A stretch of DNA of 58,598 nt, taken from Clostridia bacterium (lineage in GTDB: Bacteria > Bacillota > Clostridia > Oscillospirales > CAG-272). Shown here one piece after another: positions 40,745-48,835 of the stretch (positions are counted from its first letter, which is position 1; the number at the start of each line of letters is the position of its first letter). The stretch is taken from assembly GCA_017407835.1 (NCBI GenBank), contig JAFQVV010000031.1:1-58598 (forward strand), given 5' to 3'. The notes beneath the pieces were generated by a model that worked only from the letters and a program-made list of their open reading frames with translations, was not told the origin of the DNA and did not search any database. The position numbers were made by a program, and so were the translations under genes.

Positions 40745-40781
40745 AAAAGAGGAAGAGACGAAAATCGTCTCTTCCTCTTTT
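40745..40781. terminator. Bidirectional terminator between the P-type ATPase and rplA
   Basis: A 17-bp perfect stem (AAAAGAGGAAGAGACGA with its complement) with a 3-base loop has A-rich and T-rich ends, so it ends both the ATPase gene and the ribosomal operon. Confidence 0.9.
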
Positions 40782-40794
40782 ATACCGGCCGAAA

Positions 40795-41490
40795 TTAGCC
40801 AAGCTTAGCCTGGTTGATCTTGATGCCGGGGCCCATGGTGGATGCGAGGACGCAGGACTTAATGTACTGGCCCTTTGCAGCTGCGGGACGAGCCTTGATG
40901 ATTGCGCCCATCAGGGTGTCGAAGTTCTCCTGGAGCTTGTCAGCGCCGAAGGAAGCCTTGCCGATGGGGCAGTGGATGATGTTGGTCTTGTCCAAACGGT
41001 ACTCGATCTTACCGGCCTTAGCCTCGGTAACAGCGCGAGCAACATCGGGGGTAACGGTGCCTGCCTTGGGGTTAGGCATCAGGCCCTTAGGACCGAGAAC
41101 CTTACCCAGACGGCCGATAATGCCCATCATGTCGGGGCTTGCGATAACCACGTCGAAGTCGAACCAGTTTTCCTGCTGGATCTTTGCAACCATGTCCTCG
41201 GCGCCAACATAGTCGGCACCTGCAGCCTTGGCGGCATCAGCCTTGTCGCCCTTCGCGAAAACGAGGGTGCGAACGGTCTTACCGGTACCGTTCGGCAGAA
41301 CGACAGCACCGCGGACCTGCTGGTCAGCGTGACGGGAGTCAACGCCCAGACGGACGTGCAGCTCGATGGTTTCATCGAACTTTGCCTTAGAGGTCTGGCA
41401 AACCAGAGCCAGTGCCTCTGCGGGGTCATACATCTTGTTCTTTTCAAGCAGCTTTACGCTGTCGGAATATTTTTTGCCCATTTTAGCCAT
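40795..41490 (-). CDS. rplA: 50S ribosomal protein L1
   Basis: The 231-residue protein matches L1 throughout: [75 protein letters not shown] and [16 protein letters not shown] at the C-terminus. L1 binds 23S rRNA at the exit site and represses its own operon in many bacteria. It is the last gene of the block; rplJ and rplL, which usually follow, are absent. Confidence 0.98.
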   Translation of the reverse strand: MAKMGKKYSDSVKLLEKNKMYDPAEALALVCQTSKAKFDETIELHVRLGVDSRHADQQVRGAVVLPNGTGKTVRTLVFAKGDKADAAKAAGADYVGAEDMVAKIQQENWFDFDVVIASPDMMGIIGRLGKVLGPKGLMPNPKAGTVTPDVARAVTEAKAGKIEYRLDKTNIIHCPIGKASFGADKLQENFDTLMGAIIKARPAAAKGQYIKSCVLASTMGPGIKINQAKLG

Positions 41491-41504
41491 TGTTCTTTAC
41501 CTCC

Positions 41505-41930
41505 TTAGTCCTCGACCACAACACCCATGGAACGGGCGGTGCCGGCGATCATGCTCATAGCGGTCTCAACAGAGGCAGCATTGAGGTCGGGCATCTTGGT
41601 CTCAGCGATTTTCTTGACCTGCTCGCGGGTGATGGTTGCAACCTTGGTCTTGTTCGGGGTAGCCGAACCGGACTCGATGCCTGCAGCCTTCTTGATCAGC
41701 ACGGGAGCGGGAGGAGTCTTGGTGATAAAGGTGAAGGAACGGTCTGCGTAAACGGTGATGACAACGGGGATGATCAGACCGATGTCATTCTTGGTGCGCT
41801 CGTTGAATTCCTTGGTGAAGTTGGGGATTGCAACGCCGTACTGACCGAGTGCGGGACCAACGGGGGGCTGGGGAGTAGCCTTACCTGCAGGAAGCTGCAG
41901 CTTGATATAACCAATAATCTTCTTTGCCAT
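41505..41930 (-). CDS. rplK: 50S ribosomal protein L11
   Basis: The 141-residue protein is a normal L11: [30 protein letters not shown], the Pro-rich linker, [17 protein letters not shown] and the C-terminal RNA-binding domain ([15 protein letters not shown]). It forms part of the GTPase-associated centre. It lies 14 bases before rplA. A short hairpin (GGGAGAAA/TTTCTCCC) lies in the gap before it. Confidence 0.98.
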   Translation of the reverse strand: MAKKIIGYIKLQLPAGKATPQPPVGPALGQYGVAIPNFTKEFNERTKNDIGLIIPVVITVYADRSFTFITKTPPAPVLIKKAAGIESGSATPNKTKVATITREQVKKIAETKMPDLNAASVETAMSMIAGTARSMGVVVED

Positions 41931-42009
41931 AATGAAAAATTACACCTCCAAATGTGGTACCATATACGGGAGAAATGAAGAATTTTTCTCCCTCCCACGA
42001 ATGCGGATA

Positions 42010-42555
42010 TCAGAGCTCGTTGTCGGCCTGAATATCCTTGGTTTCCAGACGGATAGGCATATCGCGGCGCTCGGTTTTGACCAGTACCGTGACTTCCTTT
42101 CTGTCGTCCGAGAATTCCTGAACGGTTCCGCGGTAACCCTCGAAGAGTCCCGCGCAGATTTTAACTTTGCTTCCAACGTCGAAGCTGACGTTGACGGTGC
42201 GCGTCTCAACTGCCAGAGCCTCAACCTCTTCTTCGGTGAGGGGAGTGGGACGTGAACCGGGTCCGACGAAGCCTGTGACGCCGCGAATATTGCGGACAAC
42301 ATGCCAGCTTTCGTCGGTCATGGTCATTTTGATGAGCACATAAGAGGGGAAGACCTTCTCCTCGGTCTCGCGCTCAACTTCGCCGTCGCTTTCCACAACC
42401 AACTCGGTGGGAATGCGGACGTCATAGATCAGATGGGAGAGATTTCTGTTCTCCACGATCTTTTCCAGGTTTGCCTTGACCTTATTCTCGTATCCCGAAT
42501 AGGTGTGCGCCACATACCAACGCGGGCCGAGGTTCATTTCATTGATATCACTCAT
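42010..42555 (-). CDS. nusG: Transcription termination/antitermination factor NusG
   Basis: The 181-residue protein has the NGN domain (PRWYVAHTYSGYENKVKANLEKI; FPSYVLIKMTMTDESWHVVRNIRGVTGFVGPG) and a C-terminal KOW domain (GSKVKICAGLFEGYRGTVQEF). NusG binds RNA polymerase and couples it to ribosomes. The spacing and length are normal. It follows secE closely in the same operon. Confidence 0.98.
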   Translation of the reverse strand: MSDINEMNLGPRWYVAHTYSGYENKVKANLEKIVENRNLSHLIYDVRIPTELVVESDGEVERETEEKVFPSYVLIKMTMTDESWHVVRNIRGVTGFVGPGSRPTPLTEEEVEALAVETRTVNVSFDVGSKVKICAGLFEGYRGTVQEFSDDRKEVTVLVKTERRDMPIRLETKDIQADNEL

Positions 42556-42574
42556 GATCTAACCGCAGTTCCGA

Positions 42575-42856
42575 TCAGAACAGATCGCCGAGCCAGGTGA
42601 TTGCCTGAGAGAAACCGAAGTCAAGCACACCGATCAATGCACCGGTCAGCGCAACAATCACAACAACCACGACGGTGTTGTTCTTGACCTGCTTCCAGGG
42701 GCACCAAACGATTTTCTTGAGCTCACTCTTATAGTCGCGCCAGAATTTCTTCAGACGCTCGGAGAGCTTTACTTTGTCTTTCTTCTTTTTCTCGGGCTTC
42801 TTTGCTGCGTCGTTCTTTTCGGGGGTAACTTCGGTGTTCTTTTCGATGTCTGCCAT
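42575..42856 (-). CDS. secE: Preprotein translocase subunit SecE
   Basis: The 93-residue protein has a long Lys/Glu-rich N-terminus (about 1-45), the SecE amphipathic helix (FWRDYKSELKKIVWCPWKQ) and one membrane helix (NTVVVVVIVALTGALIGVLDFGF). It is part of the SecYEG channel. The charged N-terminal extension is common in Clostridia. Confidence 0.95.
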   Translation of the reverse strand: MADIEKNTEVTPEKNDAAKKPEKKKKDKVKLSERLKKFWRDYKSELKKIVWCPWKQVKNNTVVVVVIVALTGALIGVLDFGFSQAITWLGDLF

Positions 42857-42871
42857 AGTACCCTCCTGCCC

Positions 42872-43036
42872 TTACTTCGATTCTTTGTGAAGAGTGTGTT
42901 TGCGGCAGAACTTGCAGTACTTGTTCATCTCAAGTCTGTCCGGATCATTCTTCTTGTTCTTTTTGGTGTCATAGTTGCGCTGCTTGCACTCTGTGCAGAC
43001 CAACGTAATCTTGACGCGCTGTTCATTCTTCGCCAT
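42872..43036 (-). CDS. rpmG: 50S ribosomal protein L33
   Basis: The 54-residue protein is [19 protein letters not shown] followed by [21 protein letters not shown] and [14 protein letters not shown]. It has both CxxC pairs (CTEC, CKFC), so it is the zinc-binding form of L33. It is the first gene of the rpmG-secE-nusG-rplK-rplA operon. GGAGGTGCCGACATCC lies before the ATG. Confidence 0.97.
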   Translation of the reverse strand: MAKNEQRVKITLVCTECKQRNYDTKKNKKNDPDRLEMNKYCKFCRKHTLHKESK

Positions 43037-43161
43037 GGATGTCGGCACCTCCGATTCATTGAATTTACCGCGAATGCGGTGATTTAGTGTACCTCCCTCA
43101 GAAAAGGGGTGTGCGGGCGCAAAAATCGCACGAAAAAAAGCCCTCTTGCAGAGGTAGTATT

Positions 43162-43190
43162 ATTATAACAGATACCCACTGCTTTGTCAA
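43162..43190 (-). promoter_or_regulatory. Consensus sigma-A promoter of the rpmG-secE-nusG-rplK-rplA operon
   Basis: Minus-strand TTGACA and TATAAT are perfect and 17 bases apart, giving a leader of about 120 bases before rpmG. Confidence 0.85.
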
Positions 43191-43212
43191 GGCTTTTTTT
43201 GCTTTTTTACAA

Positions 43213-44007
43213 TTATTTTGGGGAGATTTTTCCCGATTCGGGCAGGTTGATACGTTCGACTGCGGAGACCTGCAGCTGTTGATTTAGGGTGAAAATAGCA
43301 CCGCACAGCACAAGAGGCCCTTCGGCGGGCTGGAAGCGGTGTGGCATATGGGTGCGGAACCGGGTGATGACTGCATCGGCATCGGTGCCGAGAATGCCGT
43401 CGGTGGGACCGCACATGCCGAGGTCGGTGATATAGCCGCTGCCCCGCGGCAGGATGCCCTCATCTGCCGTTTGCACATGGGTATGTGTGCCGAAGATGAC
43501 AGCGATGCGCCCGTCAAAGGCGCGGGCGAGGGCGAGTTTTTCTGCTGTCGCTTCGGCGTGGATGTCAAGCAGGGCGAAATCGTAACTTCCCTCGGTGCGA
43601 GACAGGATTTTCTCCACCGTTTCAAAGGGATCGGCGAGGTTATCCATGAAGACATTTCCCATGATATTGATGGCGAGCATCCGCCAGCTGCCGGCGGAGA
43701 TGATCGACCATCCGCTGCCGGGTGCGGCGGGAGGGTAATTGGCAGGGCGCAGAACGCGGGACTCTTCCTCAAGCAGAGGAATCAGGTCACGTCTGCCCCA
43801 AACATGGTTGCCTGTGGTCAAAAGGTCCACGCCCGCATCCAGCAGGCGGTGTGCTTCTTCTCCGGAGAGTCCGTGGATTTCACTGGCATTTTCGCCGTTG
43901 GCGATGACACAGTCAATGCCGAGACGGCGGCGAAGGGGCCATAGCTCCCGTTCAAGATAATCTACGGTGCGCAGGCCGACGATATCGCCCAGTGCAAGCA
44001 GTTTCAT
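43213..44007 (-). CDS. ymdB: YmdB-family metallophosphoesterase
   Basis: The 264-residue protein has LALGDIVG near the start, IANGENASEIHGLSGEEA, TTGNHVWGRRDLI, LLDIHAEATAEKLA and GTHTHVQTADEGILPRGSGYITDLGMCGP, the conserved metal ligands of the YmdB family. YmdB hydrolyses cyclic nucleotides (2',3'-cAMP type) and affects biofilm decisions in Bacillus. The usual IGDIVGKPG loop is shortened to GDIVGLRT here. AAGGAGG precedes the start. It is co-transcribed behind the S-component gene with a 12-base gap. Confidence 0.93.
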   Translation of the reverse strand: MKLLALGDIVGLRTVDYLERELWPLRRRLGIDCVIANGENASEIHGLSGEEAHRLLDAGVDLLTTGNHVWGRRDLIPLLEEESRVLRPANYPPAAPGSGWSIISAGSWRMLAINIMGNVFMDNLADPFETVEKILSRTEGSYDFALLDIHAEATAEKLALARAFDGRIAVIFGTHTHVQTADEGILPRGSGYITDLGMCGPTDGILGTDADAVITRFRTHMPHRFQPAEGPLVLCGAIFTLNQQLQVSAVERINLPESGKISPK

Positions 44008-44019
44008 GCGGGGACCTCC

Positions 44020-44544
44020 TTACTTAACCGATTTTCGAAGAAGCTTAGTTAAAGCGGGGACATGATCAAAGGCGAGGGCGAGACAGCTGTAGAGAATAGC
44101 GCTGACTGCAGTTTGCATAAGATTGGGCAGAAGCTCGGCGACGGGCGCGATCCAATTTCCGCTGATAAACAGCGCTGCCCAGATATAGTATCCGCCGACA
44201 CAGATAAAGGCGGAGGGAACGATAGCCAACAGATTGCAGGCACAGAGAATACGGGGACGATTTGCGGAGAAGCACAAGGCGGTTAATCCCTTAATGAGCA
44301 GGGAGGCCAGTGCCCAGGCGGGATATCCTGTGAGCAAATCGGCCAGACAACCGCCGATGGCCGCAGCTGAAACAGCGTATATGGGTGGGAGAAAAGAACC
44401 GCAGAGAAAAACAAAGGTGTCGCCTAAATGTACATATCCGTTGACGGTGGGAATGCGCGGAAGAAATGCGGTGGCGACAAAAATCAATGCGGCGAAAACA
44501 GCCGATGTGCACAGGCGGCGCAAAGAGGTGCGGGAGGGGGTCAT
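44020..44544 (-). CDS. ECF-transporter substrate-specific S component
   Basis: The 174-residue protein has six predicted membrane segments, the S-component signature LPRIPTVNGYVHLGDTFVFL, and ADLLTGYPAWALASLLIKGL. It would bind a small vitamin or cofactor and use energising EcfAA'T proteins that are not in the window. The substrate cannot be read with confidence; it is closest in pattern to the general ECF S-component family that includes ThiW and HmpT-like proteins. Confidence 0.88.
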   Translation of the reverse strand: MTPSRTSLRRLCTSAVFAALIFVATAFLPRIPTVNGYVHLGDTFVFLCGSFLPPIYAVSAAAIGGCLADLLTGYPAWALASLLIKGLTALCFSANRPRILCACNLLAIVPSAFICVGGYYIWAALFISGNWIAPVAELLPNLMQTAVSAILYSCLALAFDHVPALTKLLRKSVK

Positions 44545-44591
44545 AGGGAATCCTTCTTTCTTCCATCATTTGTTGTGATACAGACGAGATA

Positions 44592-44620
44592 ATTATAATC
44601 CATAATAGGGGCGTTGTCAA
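44592..44620 (-). promoter_or_regulatory. Consensus sigma-A promoter of the S-component/ymdB operon
   Basis: Minus-strand TTGACA and TATAAT are perfect and 17 bases apart. The leader is about 40 bases, too short for a vitamin riboswitch. Confidence 0.85.
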
Positions 44621-44682
44621 TCGGCAATCGAACGAATTTTTGGGGAGAGAAAAAATATTTTTGCCTTTTTTGAAAAATCCTC

Positions 44683-44711
44683 TTGCATTTTCCCGCGGGA
44701 TGTGTTATAAT
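44683..44711 (+). promoter_or_regulatory. Promoter of tRNA-Trp
   Basis: TTGCAT and TATAAT are 17 bases apart, about 15 bases before the tRNA. Confidence 0.8.
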
Positions 44712-44726
44712 ACTTCCGTTGTATAG

Positions 44727-44802
44727 AGGGGTATAGTTCAGTCGGTAGAACACCAGTCTCCAAAACTGGGTGTCGTGGGTTCAAATCCTCCTGCCCCTGC
44801 CA
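44727..44802 (+). tRNA. tRNA-Trp (anticodon CCA)
   Basis: The acceptor stem AGGGGTA pairs with TGCCCCT, the anticodon stem CCAGT with ACTGG around the loop CTCCAAA (anticodon CCA), and the T arm contains GTGGG and GGTTCAAAT. Discriminator G and an encoded CCA end follow. It is a single tRNA gene with its own promoter and terminator. Confidence 0.97.
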
Positions 44803-44804
44803 AG

Positions 44805-44839
44805 AAAAAAGCCAAGTCGAATATCGACTTGGCTTTTTT
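44805..44839 (+). terminator. Terminator after tRNA-Trp
   Basis: A 16-bp perfect stem (AAAAAAGCCAAGTCGA with its complement) and a 3-base loop ends in T6. Confidence 0.9.
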
Positions 44840-44846
44840 CAACGAA

Positions 44847-45025
44847 ATTTGCCGCTGGCGGAACGAGTGAAATACGCTGACGCGTGTGAAATTGCCTGCG
44901 GCAGTGAAATACGCCTGCGGCGTGTGAGGGAACGAATTTTATTTCACATTGCGACCGAAGGGAGCAATATTTCACAATTTCCGAAGGAAATTATTTCACA
45001 TTCGCCGCAAGGCGAATATTTCACT
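44847..45025. repeat. Inverted array of short hairpins spaced by GTGAAAT/ATTTCAC
   Basis: Three GTGAAAT copies (about 44867, 44886, 44904) are followed by four ATTTCAC copies (about 44941, 44969, 44993, 45018). Between them lie small hairpins: TTGCCTGCGGCA, ACGCCTGCGGCGT, ATTGC..GCAAT, AATTTCCGAAGGAAATT and ATTCGCCGCAAGGCGAAT. The orientation switches in the middle, so the whole block is an imperfect large inverted repeat. It has no CRISPR features because the spacers are hairpins and not unique. It lies between the tRNA and an orphan gene. Confidence 0.75.
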
Positions 45026-45106
45026 AAAAAAACAAACGATTTTATGATATAATAAGCTCAAGAAAGGCGGTATCGCCTCCATCAACACGGCGAAGGAGAG
45101 TGTAAA

Positions 45107-45457
45107 ATGAAAAAGAAACATTTTATTCTTATTTTTATAGGAATCATTGCTATGATTTTAACTTTCACTCTACAATGCTTATTTAGTGAAATGACGGGAG
45201 ATTTTGGTCTTTCTTGTGGAATGTTCTTTTTGTCAATATTCTTTTTGTTTGGTTATAAGAACGCATTAATACCTATGGAGAGAGGCGGGTTCGTTGTAAA
45301 CACGACAAAAAGATACTATCAATCAAGAGACGAACTGCCCAAATATCAAAACCTTTGCAAAATACTTTTTATTATAACAATTAGTTTTGGAGCACTATCC
45401 TTTATCAAAGGCATTGGAAACGTTCTTTTTCACTATGTGAAATTATTTTTAGCATAG
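45107..45457 (+). CDS. Small membrane protein of unknown function
   Basis: The 116-residue protein is not recognised. Three membrane segments are visible, at about 5-27, 34-50 and 84-105, with a polar loop between the second and third (MERGGFVVNTTKRYYQSRDELPKYQN). The gene is AT-rich compared with its neighbours and follows the hairpin array, which suggests acquisition. AAGGAG precedes the ATG, and a TATAAT box lies about 60 bases upstream without an obvious -35 box. There is no partner gene. Confidence 0.7.
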   Translation: MKKKHFILIFIGIIAMILTFTLQCLFSEMTGDFGLSCGMFFLSIFFLFGYKNALIPMERGGFVVNTTKRYYQSRDELPKYQNLCKILFIITISFGALSFIKGIGNVLFHYVKLFLA

Positions 45458-45655
45458 TACATAGCTTCGTTTGCCGGCATAGCCCGAAAATCTCTTTTAG
45501 GAAGATTTTCGCAGCTCATCATCGCCAAGGGATAAGTCTATCCGCTGACTTTGAAACACGGCTCAATTTTGAAAAATTTGCGGTACGGATCGATTTTGTA
45601 ATAGCGTCACATGTTTAACGGTCGGAATCGATCTGACCGAGAAAAAAGAGAAAAC

Positions 45656-45686
45656 CGGAGATTTCGAGAGATTTCTCCGCTTTTTT
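45656..45686 (+). terminator. Candidate terminator downstream of the orphan membrane gene
   Basis: A weak stem (CGGAGA with TCTCCG) is followed by CTTTTTTC. It lies 200 bases after the gene; a 9-bp hairpin (CGAAAATCT) at 45485-45511 is also present. The remaining stretch to 45761 shows no coding frame. Confidence 0.45.
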
Positions 45687-45761
45687 CGCCCCTGACTTTT
45701 TTCGGATTTTCATCGATGCATTTTCGATATTTTTTCGCCACGAGGGATTCGAACGAAAGTG

Positions 45762-45790
45762 TTGAAAAATTCATACAGTTGTGATATAAT
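45762..45790 (+). promoter_or_regulatory. Sigma-A promoter of the YeiH-type gene
   Basis: TTGAAA and TATAAT are 17 bases apart; the leader is about 100 bases and includes a short open frame. Confidence 0.7.
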
Positions 45791-45821
45791 GTGTATATTA
45801 AAACATTATTGGGGTGACGCG

Positions 45822-45878
45822 ATGAAAAATAATTCACGCGATTTAATGTTAGATTATTACACTGTTCACAAACTGTAA
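45822..45878 (+). CDS. Possible 18-residue leader peptide
   Basis: ATG 45822 opens a frame encoding MKNNSRDLMLDYYTVHKL and stops 23 bases before the transporter gene. GGGGTGA lies 6 bases upstream. The two Tyr and the position after a strong promoter hint at a leader peptide, but there is no repeated codon run or obvious attenuator. It could also be a remnant of a truncated gene. Confidence 0.35.
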   Translation: MKNNSRDLMLDYYTVHKL

Positions 45879-45901
45879 AATAAAAGCAATTTGAGGAGAA
45901 C

Positions 45902-46930
45902 ATGATGCAATCTAAAACGAAAGAGCGGGGTATGTTTGTACTGGGCATGGCTATTTGTTTTGCGGTAGCCGGTTTATCGGTTTTTGTGGAGAAACTGATC
46001 CCCGGAGAGCTGCTCGGAGCGTCCATTATCGCTTTGTTTATGGGTACAATCATAAACAGCTTTTTTCATCCGGTATGGATGAAGCCGGCGCTCAAATTTA
46101 CATCAAAAAAGATATTGAAAGTGGCCATTATCCTTTTGGGTGCCTCATTATCCATCAACACGATTATGTCGGTCGGCAAGATGACATTTTTTGTGATGAT
46201 ATTTACGTTTGCTATGTGCTTTGGCGGAGGTTATTTTATCCGCAAGCTTTTCGGTTTGAACTGGAAGTTAAGCAACCTTATTTCGGCAGGAACCGGTATT
46301 TGCGGCGGTTCCGCCGTAGCGGCTATTGCTCCCGTAATTGATGCCGATGACAAAGATATTGCTTTTGCCATGTCATCCACATTTCTCTTTGATATGGTGA
46401 TGATTGCACTATATCCCCTTATGGGGAAAGCATTAGGGATGTCTGATATCGCCTACGGAATTTGGGCCGGGACATCCGTAAATGATACGGCAAGTGTTGT
46501 CGCCTCCGGATATGCTTTCTCTGAGATTGCAGGTGACTTCGCGACAATGGTTAAACTCACAAGAACGATTGCAATTATCCCTACGGTGTTGGTTTTTGCA
46601 TACATTGGTACCCACTTAAAGCAAAAAGAGCTGAAAGAAGCCAACAAGGGACAAAAAGTGAATTTGGTCAAGATTATTCCTTGGTTCATCGGTGGTTTCT
46701 TGCTGTTGGCAATTTTGAACAGCGTGGGATGTATCCCTGTGGCAGTGTCGGGAATGATCAAAAGCACCAGTAAATTCTTGATGGTCACCGCCCTGGCAGC
46801 GATCGGATTGGGAACAAGCATTACAGATTTCAAGAAAGCCGGTCTTAAACCGATGTTCTATGGAATCACCATTGATACGCTGGTAACATTAACAGCGCTT
46901 GGTGTTATTTGGTGTATGGGATTGATGTGA
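45902..46930 (+). CDS. YeiH-family putative transporter (Cons_hypoth698)
   Basis: The 342-residue membrane protein has about ten hydrophobic segments. The YeiH landmarks are GASIIALFMGTIINSF, KKILKVAIILLGASLSI, GTGICGGSAVAAIAPVI, GIWAGTSVNDTASVVASGYA and ALAAIGLGTSI. The family is described as putative sulfate or sulfonate exporters and is often near a LysR gene, which is absent here. AGGAGAAC precedes the ATG. The gene is AT-rich like the preceding orphan. Substrate is unknown. Confidence 0.9.
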   Translation: MMQSKTKERGMFVLGMAICFAVAGLSVFVEKLIPGELLGASIIALFMGTIINSFFHPVWMKPALKFTSKKILKVAIILLGASLSINTIMSVGKMTFFVMIFTFAMCFGGGYFIRKLFGLNWKLSNLISAGTGICGGSAVAAIAPVIDADDKDIAFAMSSTFLFDMVMIALYPLMGKALGMSDIAYGIWAGTSVNDTASVVASGYAFSEIAGDFATMVKLTRTIAIIPTVLVFAYIGTHLKQKELKEANKGQKVNLVKIIPWFIGGFLLLAILNSVGCIPVAVSGMIKSTSKFLMVTALAAIGLGTSITDFKKAGLKPMFYGITIDTLVTLTALGVIWCMGLM

Positions 46931-47106
46931 TGTAAAGTCTTTCCTTTGGGCAATGGACGGTATTGGGCGCACACGAAAAATACGCTTGGTTATGAGATGT
47001 TTGTATTGTGAATGTGAAATATCCCACAACACGAATGGGGATTGGTTTTCTTTCGCAGCGTAGTAGTTAGGATTCAATCATTTGCTTGCCCCCAACAACA
47101 GACACA

Positions 47107-47137
47107 GGGTGCCGCGCATCAGCGCGGCACCCTTTTT
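47107..47137 (+). terminator. Terminator downstream of the YeiH-type gene
   Basis: An 11-bp perfect stem (GGGTGCCGCGC with GCGCGGCACCC) and a 4-base loop is followed by TTTTTG. Confidence 0.8.
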
Positions 47138-47159
47138 GTCTTGTCGACGGAGGTTTTGA

Positions 47160-47930
47160 CTACAGCTGTTTTTTGTTGAAAACAGGGATGCTTGTGCAGA
47201 TGCAAGCTATGCTGATGAGTGCCGTGACAACAATCGTTTTGCGGTAATCATCTGCCGATTCCGCCCCTGCGAGCAGGGCTGTGCTGTGCATCAATGCCGT
47301 TGGTGTGTAGTTTGCGATTTTCGGCAAAAAACCGAGCAAATAAAGCGCCAAAACGCTGCCGCCCGTGCCGAGAAGAACACCGCTGTACTGTTTGGACAGG
47401 GTGGAAAACAAAATCATCAGCGCCACGACGAAAACCCCAAACAGCCACCAATGGATCGCGGCGGAGAATCGTCCGACGGCGATGCTGTTATCCCAGAAAT
47501 AGGCGGTGTATGCATAGGTGATGCCGAAGCAAAGCCAGTAAGCGGAAGACCACAGAATCAGCATTGTCCCGAATTTAGCAAGCAGTACTTGATAGCGGGA
47601 AAGCCCCTTTGTCAAAATGAGGACCAGCGTTCCCGTTTCGTACTCTCCCGTCAATGTACTGCTGTAGAGAAAGACAAATACGATGAGTGCGATTGGGATG
47701 TTTTTGAAAAATTGTGTCCAAGCGGTCAGCGCATTGACCGGAACATCGGTTACGATCATACCGCTTCCTGCCAGCTGTTCGGATAACAAGTCGAGCAGCC
47801 AAGGTGTAAGCTTTGCGATTGCGGGGTTCATGATGCCCAGGGCAAAACTCAGGATTCCCAGGATGATCAGCTTTCCGTTTCGGAGGTTTTCCAATACTTC
47901 TTTTTTGAAAAAGGCAGTAAAAGCGCTCAC
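47160..47930 (-). CDS. ABC-2 type transporter permease
   Basis: The 256-residue protein has six hydrophobic segments, the second preceded by the typical ABC-2 stretch TGEYETGTLVLILTKGLSRYQVLLAKF. It starts MSAFTAFFKKEVLENLRNGKL, the usual N-terminus of this family, at GTG 47930, which overlaps the ATPase stop as GTGA. It forms the channel of an export ABC transporter with the ATPase upstream. It corresponds to YxlG in Bacillus by arrangement. Confidence 0.92.
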   Translation of the reverse strand: MSAFTAFFKKEVLENLRNGKLIILGILSFALGIMNPAIAKLTPWLLDLLSEQLAGSGMIVTDVPVNALTAWTQFFKNIPIALIVFVFLYSSTLTGEYETGTLVLILTKGLSRYQVLLAKFGTMLILWSSAYWLCFGITYAYTAYFWDNSIAVGRFSAAIHWWLFGVFVVALMILFSTLSKQYSGVLLGTGGSVLALYLLGFLPKIANYTPTALMHSTALLAGAESADDYRKTIVVTALISIACICTSIPVFNKKQL

Positions 47931-48835
47931 TTTTTCAGCACCTCCATAAAAAGAGATTCCAGGGATGCTTCCGATCGTTCGATCCTGCGGATGGAGAGCT
48001 TATTTCTTTGGATAAAATCGAGCACGGCAAACATCTGCATTTCGCCGCCCGAGAAAACAAGGGTGTCCTGTTCGGTGGGGCGAGCGTCGCAAAAAGCATT
48101 TGCCAGATGCACTGCTGCGTGATGATCGGTCATCTCGACGGTGAATGCTTCGGGACGGCGGGTGCGCTTTAACAGATCCACCGAGCCCTGCATTGCAATT
48201 TGTCCATTGTGCAGAAGCGCAACGTCGGTGCAGATTCGCTCAACATCGGACAAAATATGCGTGGAAAACAGCACTGTCGTTTCATCCTTTACCGCGAGAA
48301 GGATATCCAGGATATCCTTTCTGCCGATGGGATCGAGTGCTGAGGTAGGCTCGTCGCAGATCAAAAGTTTGGGACGGGCGAGCAGGGCCTGTGCGATGCC
48401 GAGCCGTTGTTTCATCCCTCGGGAATACCCTTTGATGCGGTGCTTTTCCGCCGAAAGCCCGACAAGAGAAAGCAGTTGTGTGCTCCTCTGGTCAATGGCG
48501 TGCCGGTTCATGCCCAGGCTTTCTCCGCAAAGTTTCAAATATTCGTGTGCTGTCATAAATGAATAGAACTCCGGCACATCGGGCAGATAGCCGATGTAAC
48601 GGTTGGTTGCGGTTTGACCGTATAGCACCTTTTCCCCGGCAACGCGTATTTCACCTCCGTCAGTTCGGAGAAGCCCGAGGACGGCTTTCATTGCGGTTGT
48701 TTTTCCGGCTCCGTTTCTGCCCACAAAGCCGAACACACTGTGCTCGGGAACCGATAAATTAAGTCCGCGGAGCACCTGCTTTTCCCCAAATCGTTTTTGC
48801 AGGTTGCTGATCGTCAATATCTCCATCTCAGACAT
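47927..48835 (-). CDS. ABC transporter ATP-binding protein
   Basis: The 302-residue protein has Walker A GRNGAGKTTAMKAVLG, Q-loop GYLPDVPEFYSFMT, signature YSRGMKQRLGIAQAL, Walker B LLICDEPTSALD and H-loop FSTHILSDVE. It energises the permease behind it; the pair resembles YxlF/YxlG exporters. The start is ATG 48835 (MSEMEIL) or ATG 48826; neither has a strong ribosome site, and the gene overlaps the previous stop, so coupling is likely. Confidence 0.95.
   Translation of the reverse strand: MSEMEILTISNLQKRFGEKQVLRGLNLSVPEHSVFGFVGRNGAGKTTAMKAVLGLLRTDGGEIRVAGEKVLYGQTATNRYIGYLPDVPEFYSFMTAHEYLKLCGESLGMNRHAIDQRSTQLLSLVGLSAEKHRIKGYSRGMKQRLGIAQALLARPKLLICDEPTSALDPIGRKDILDILLAVKDETTVLFSTHILSDVERICTDVALLHNGQIAMQGSVDLLKRTRRPEAFTVEMTDHHAAVHLANAFCDARPTEQDTLVFSGGEMQMFAVLDFIQRNKLSIRRIERSEASLESLFMEVLKK

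Noticed and set aside
43037..43161. L10- or L1-type ribosomal leader before rpmG.
   Set aside because: The stretch is short and I see no conserved leader structure; only the promoter is supported.
44847..45025. Possible CRISPR array.
   Set aside because: Repeat units are 7 bases, orientation changes in the middle, and spacers are palindromes rather than unique sequences; no cas gene is nearby.
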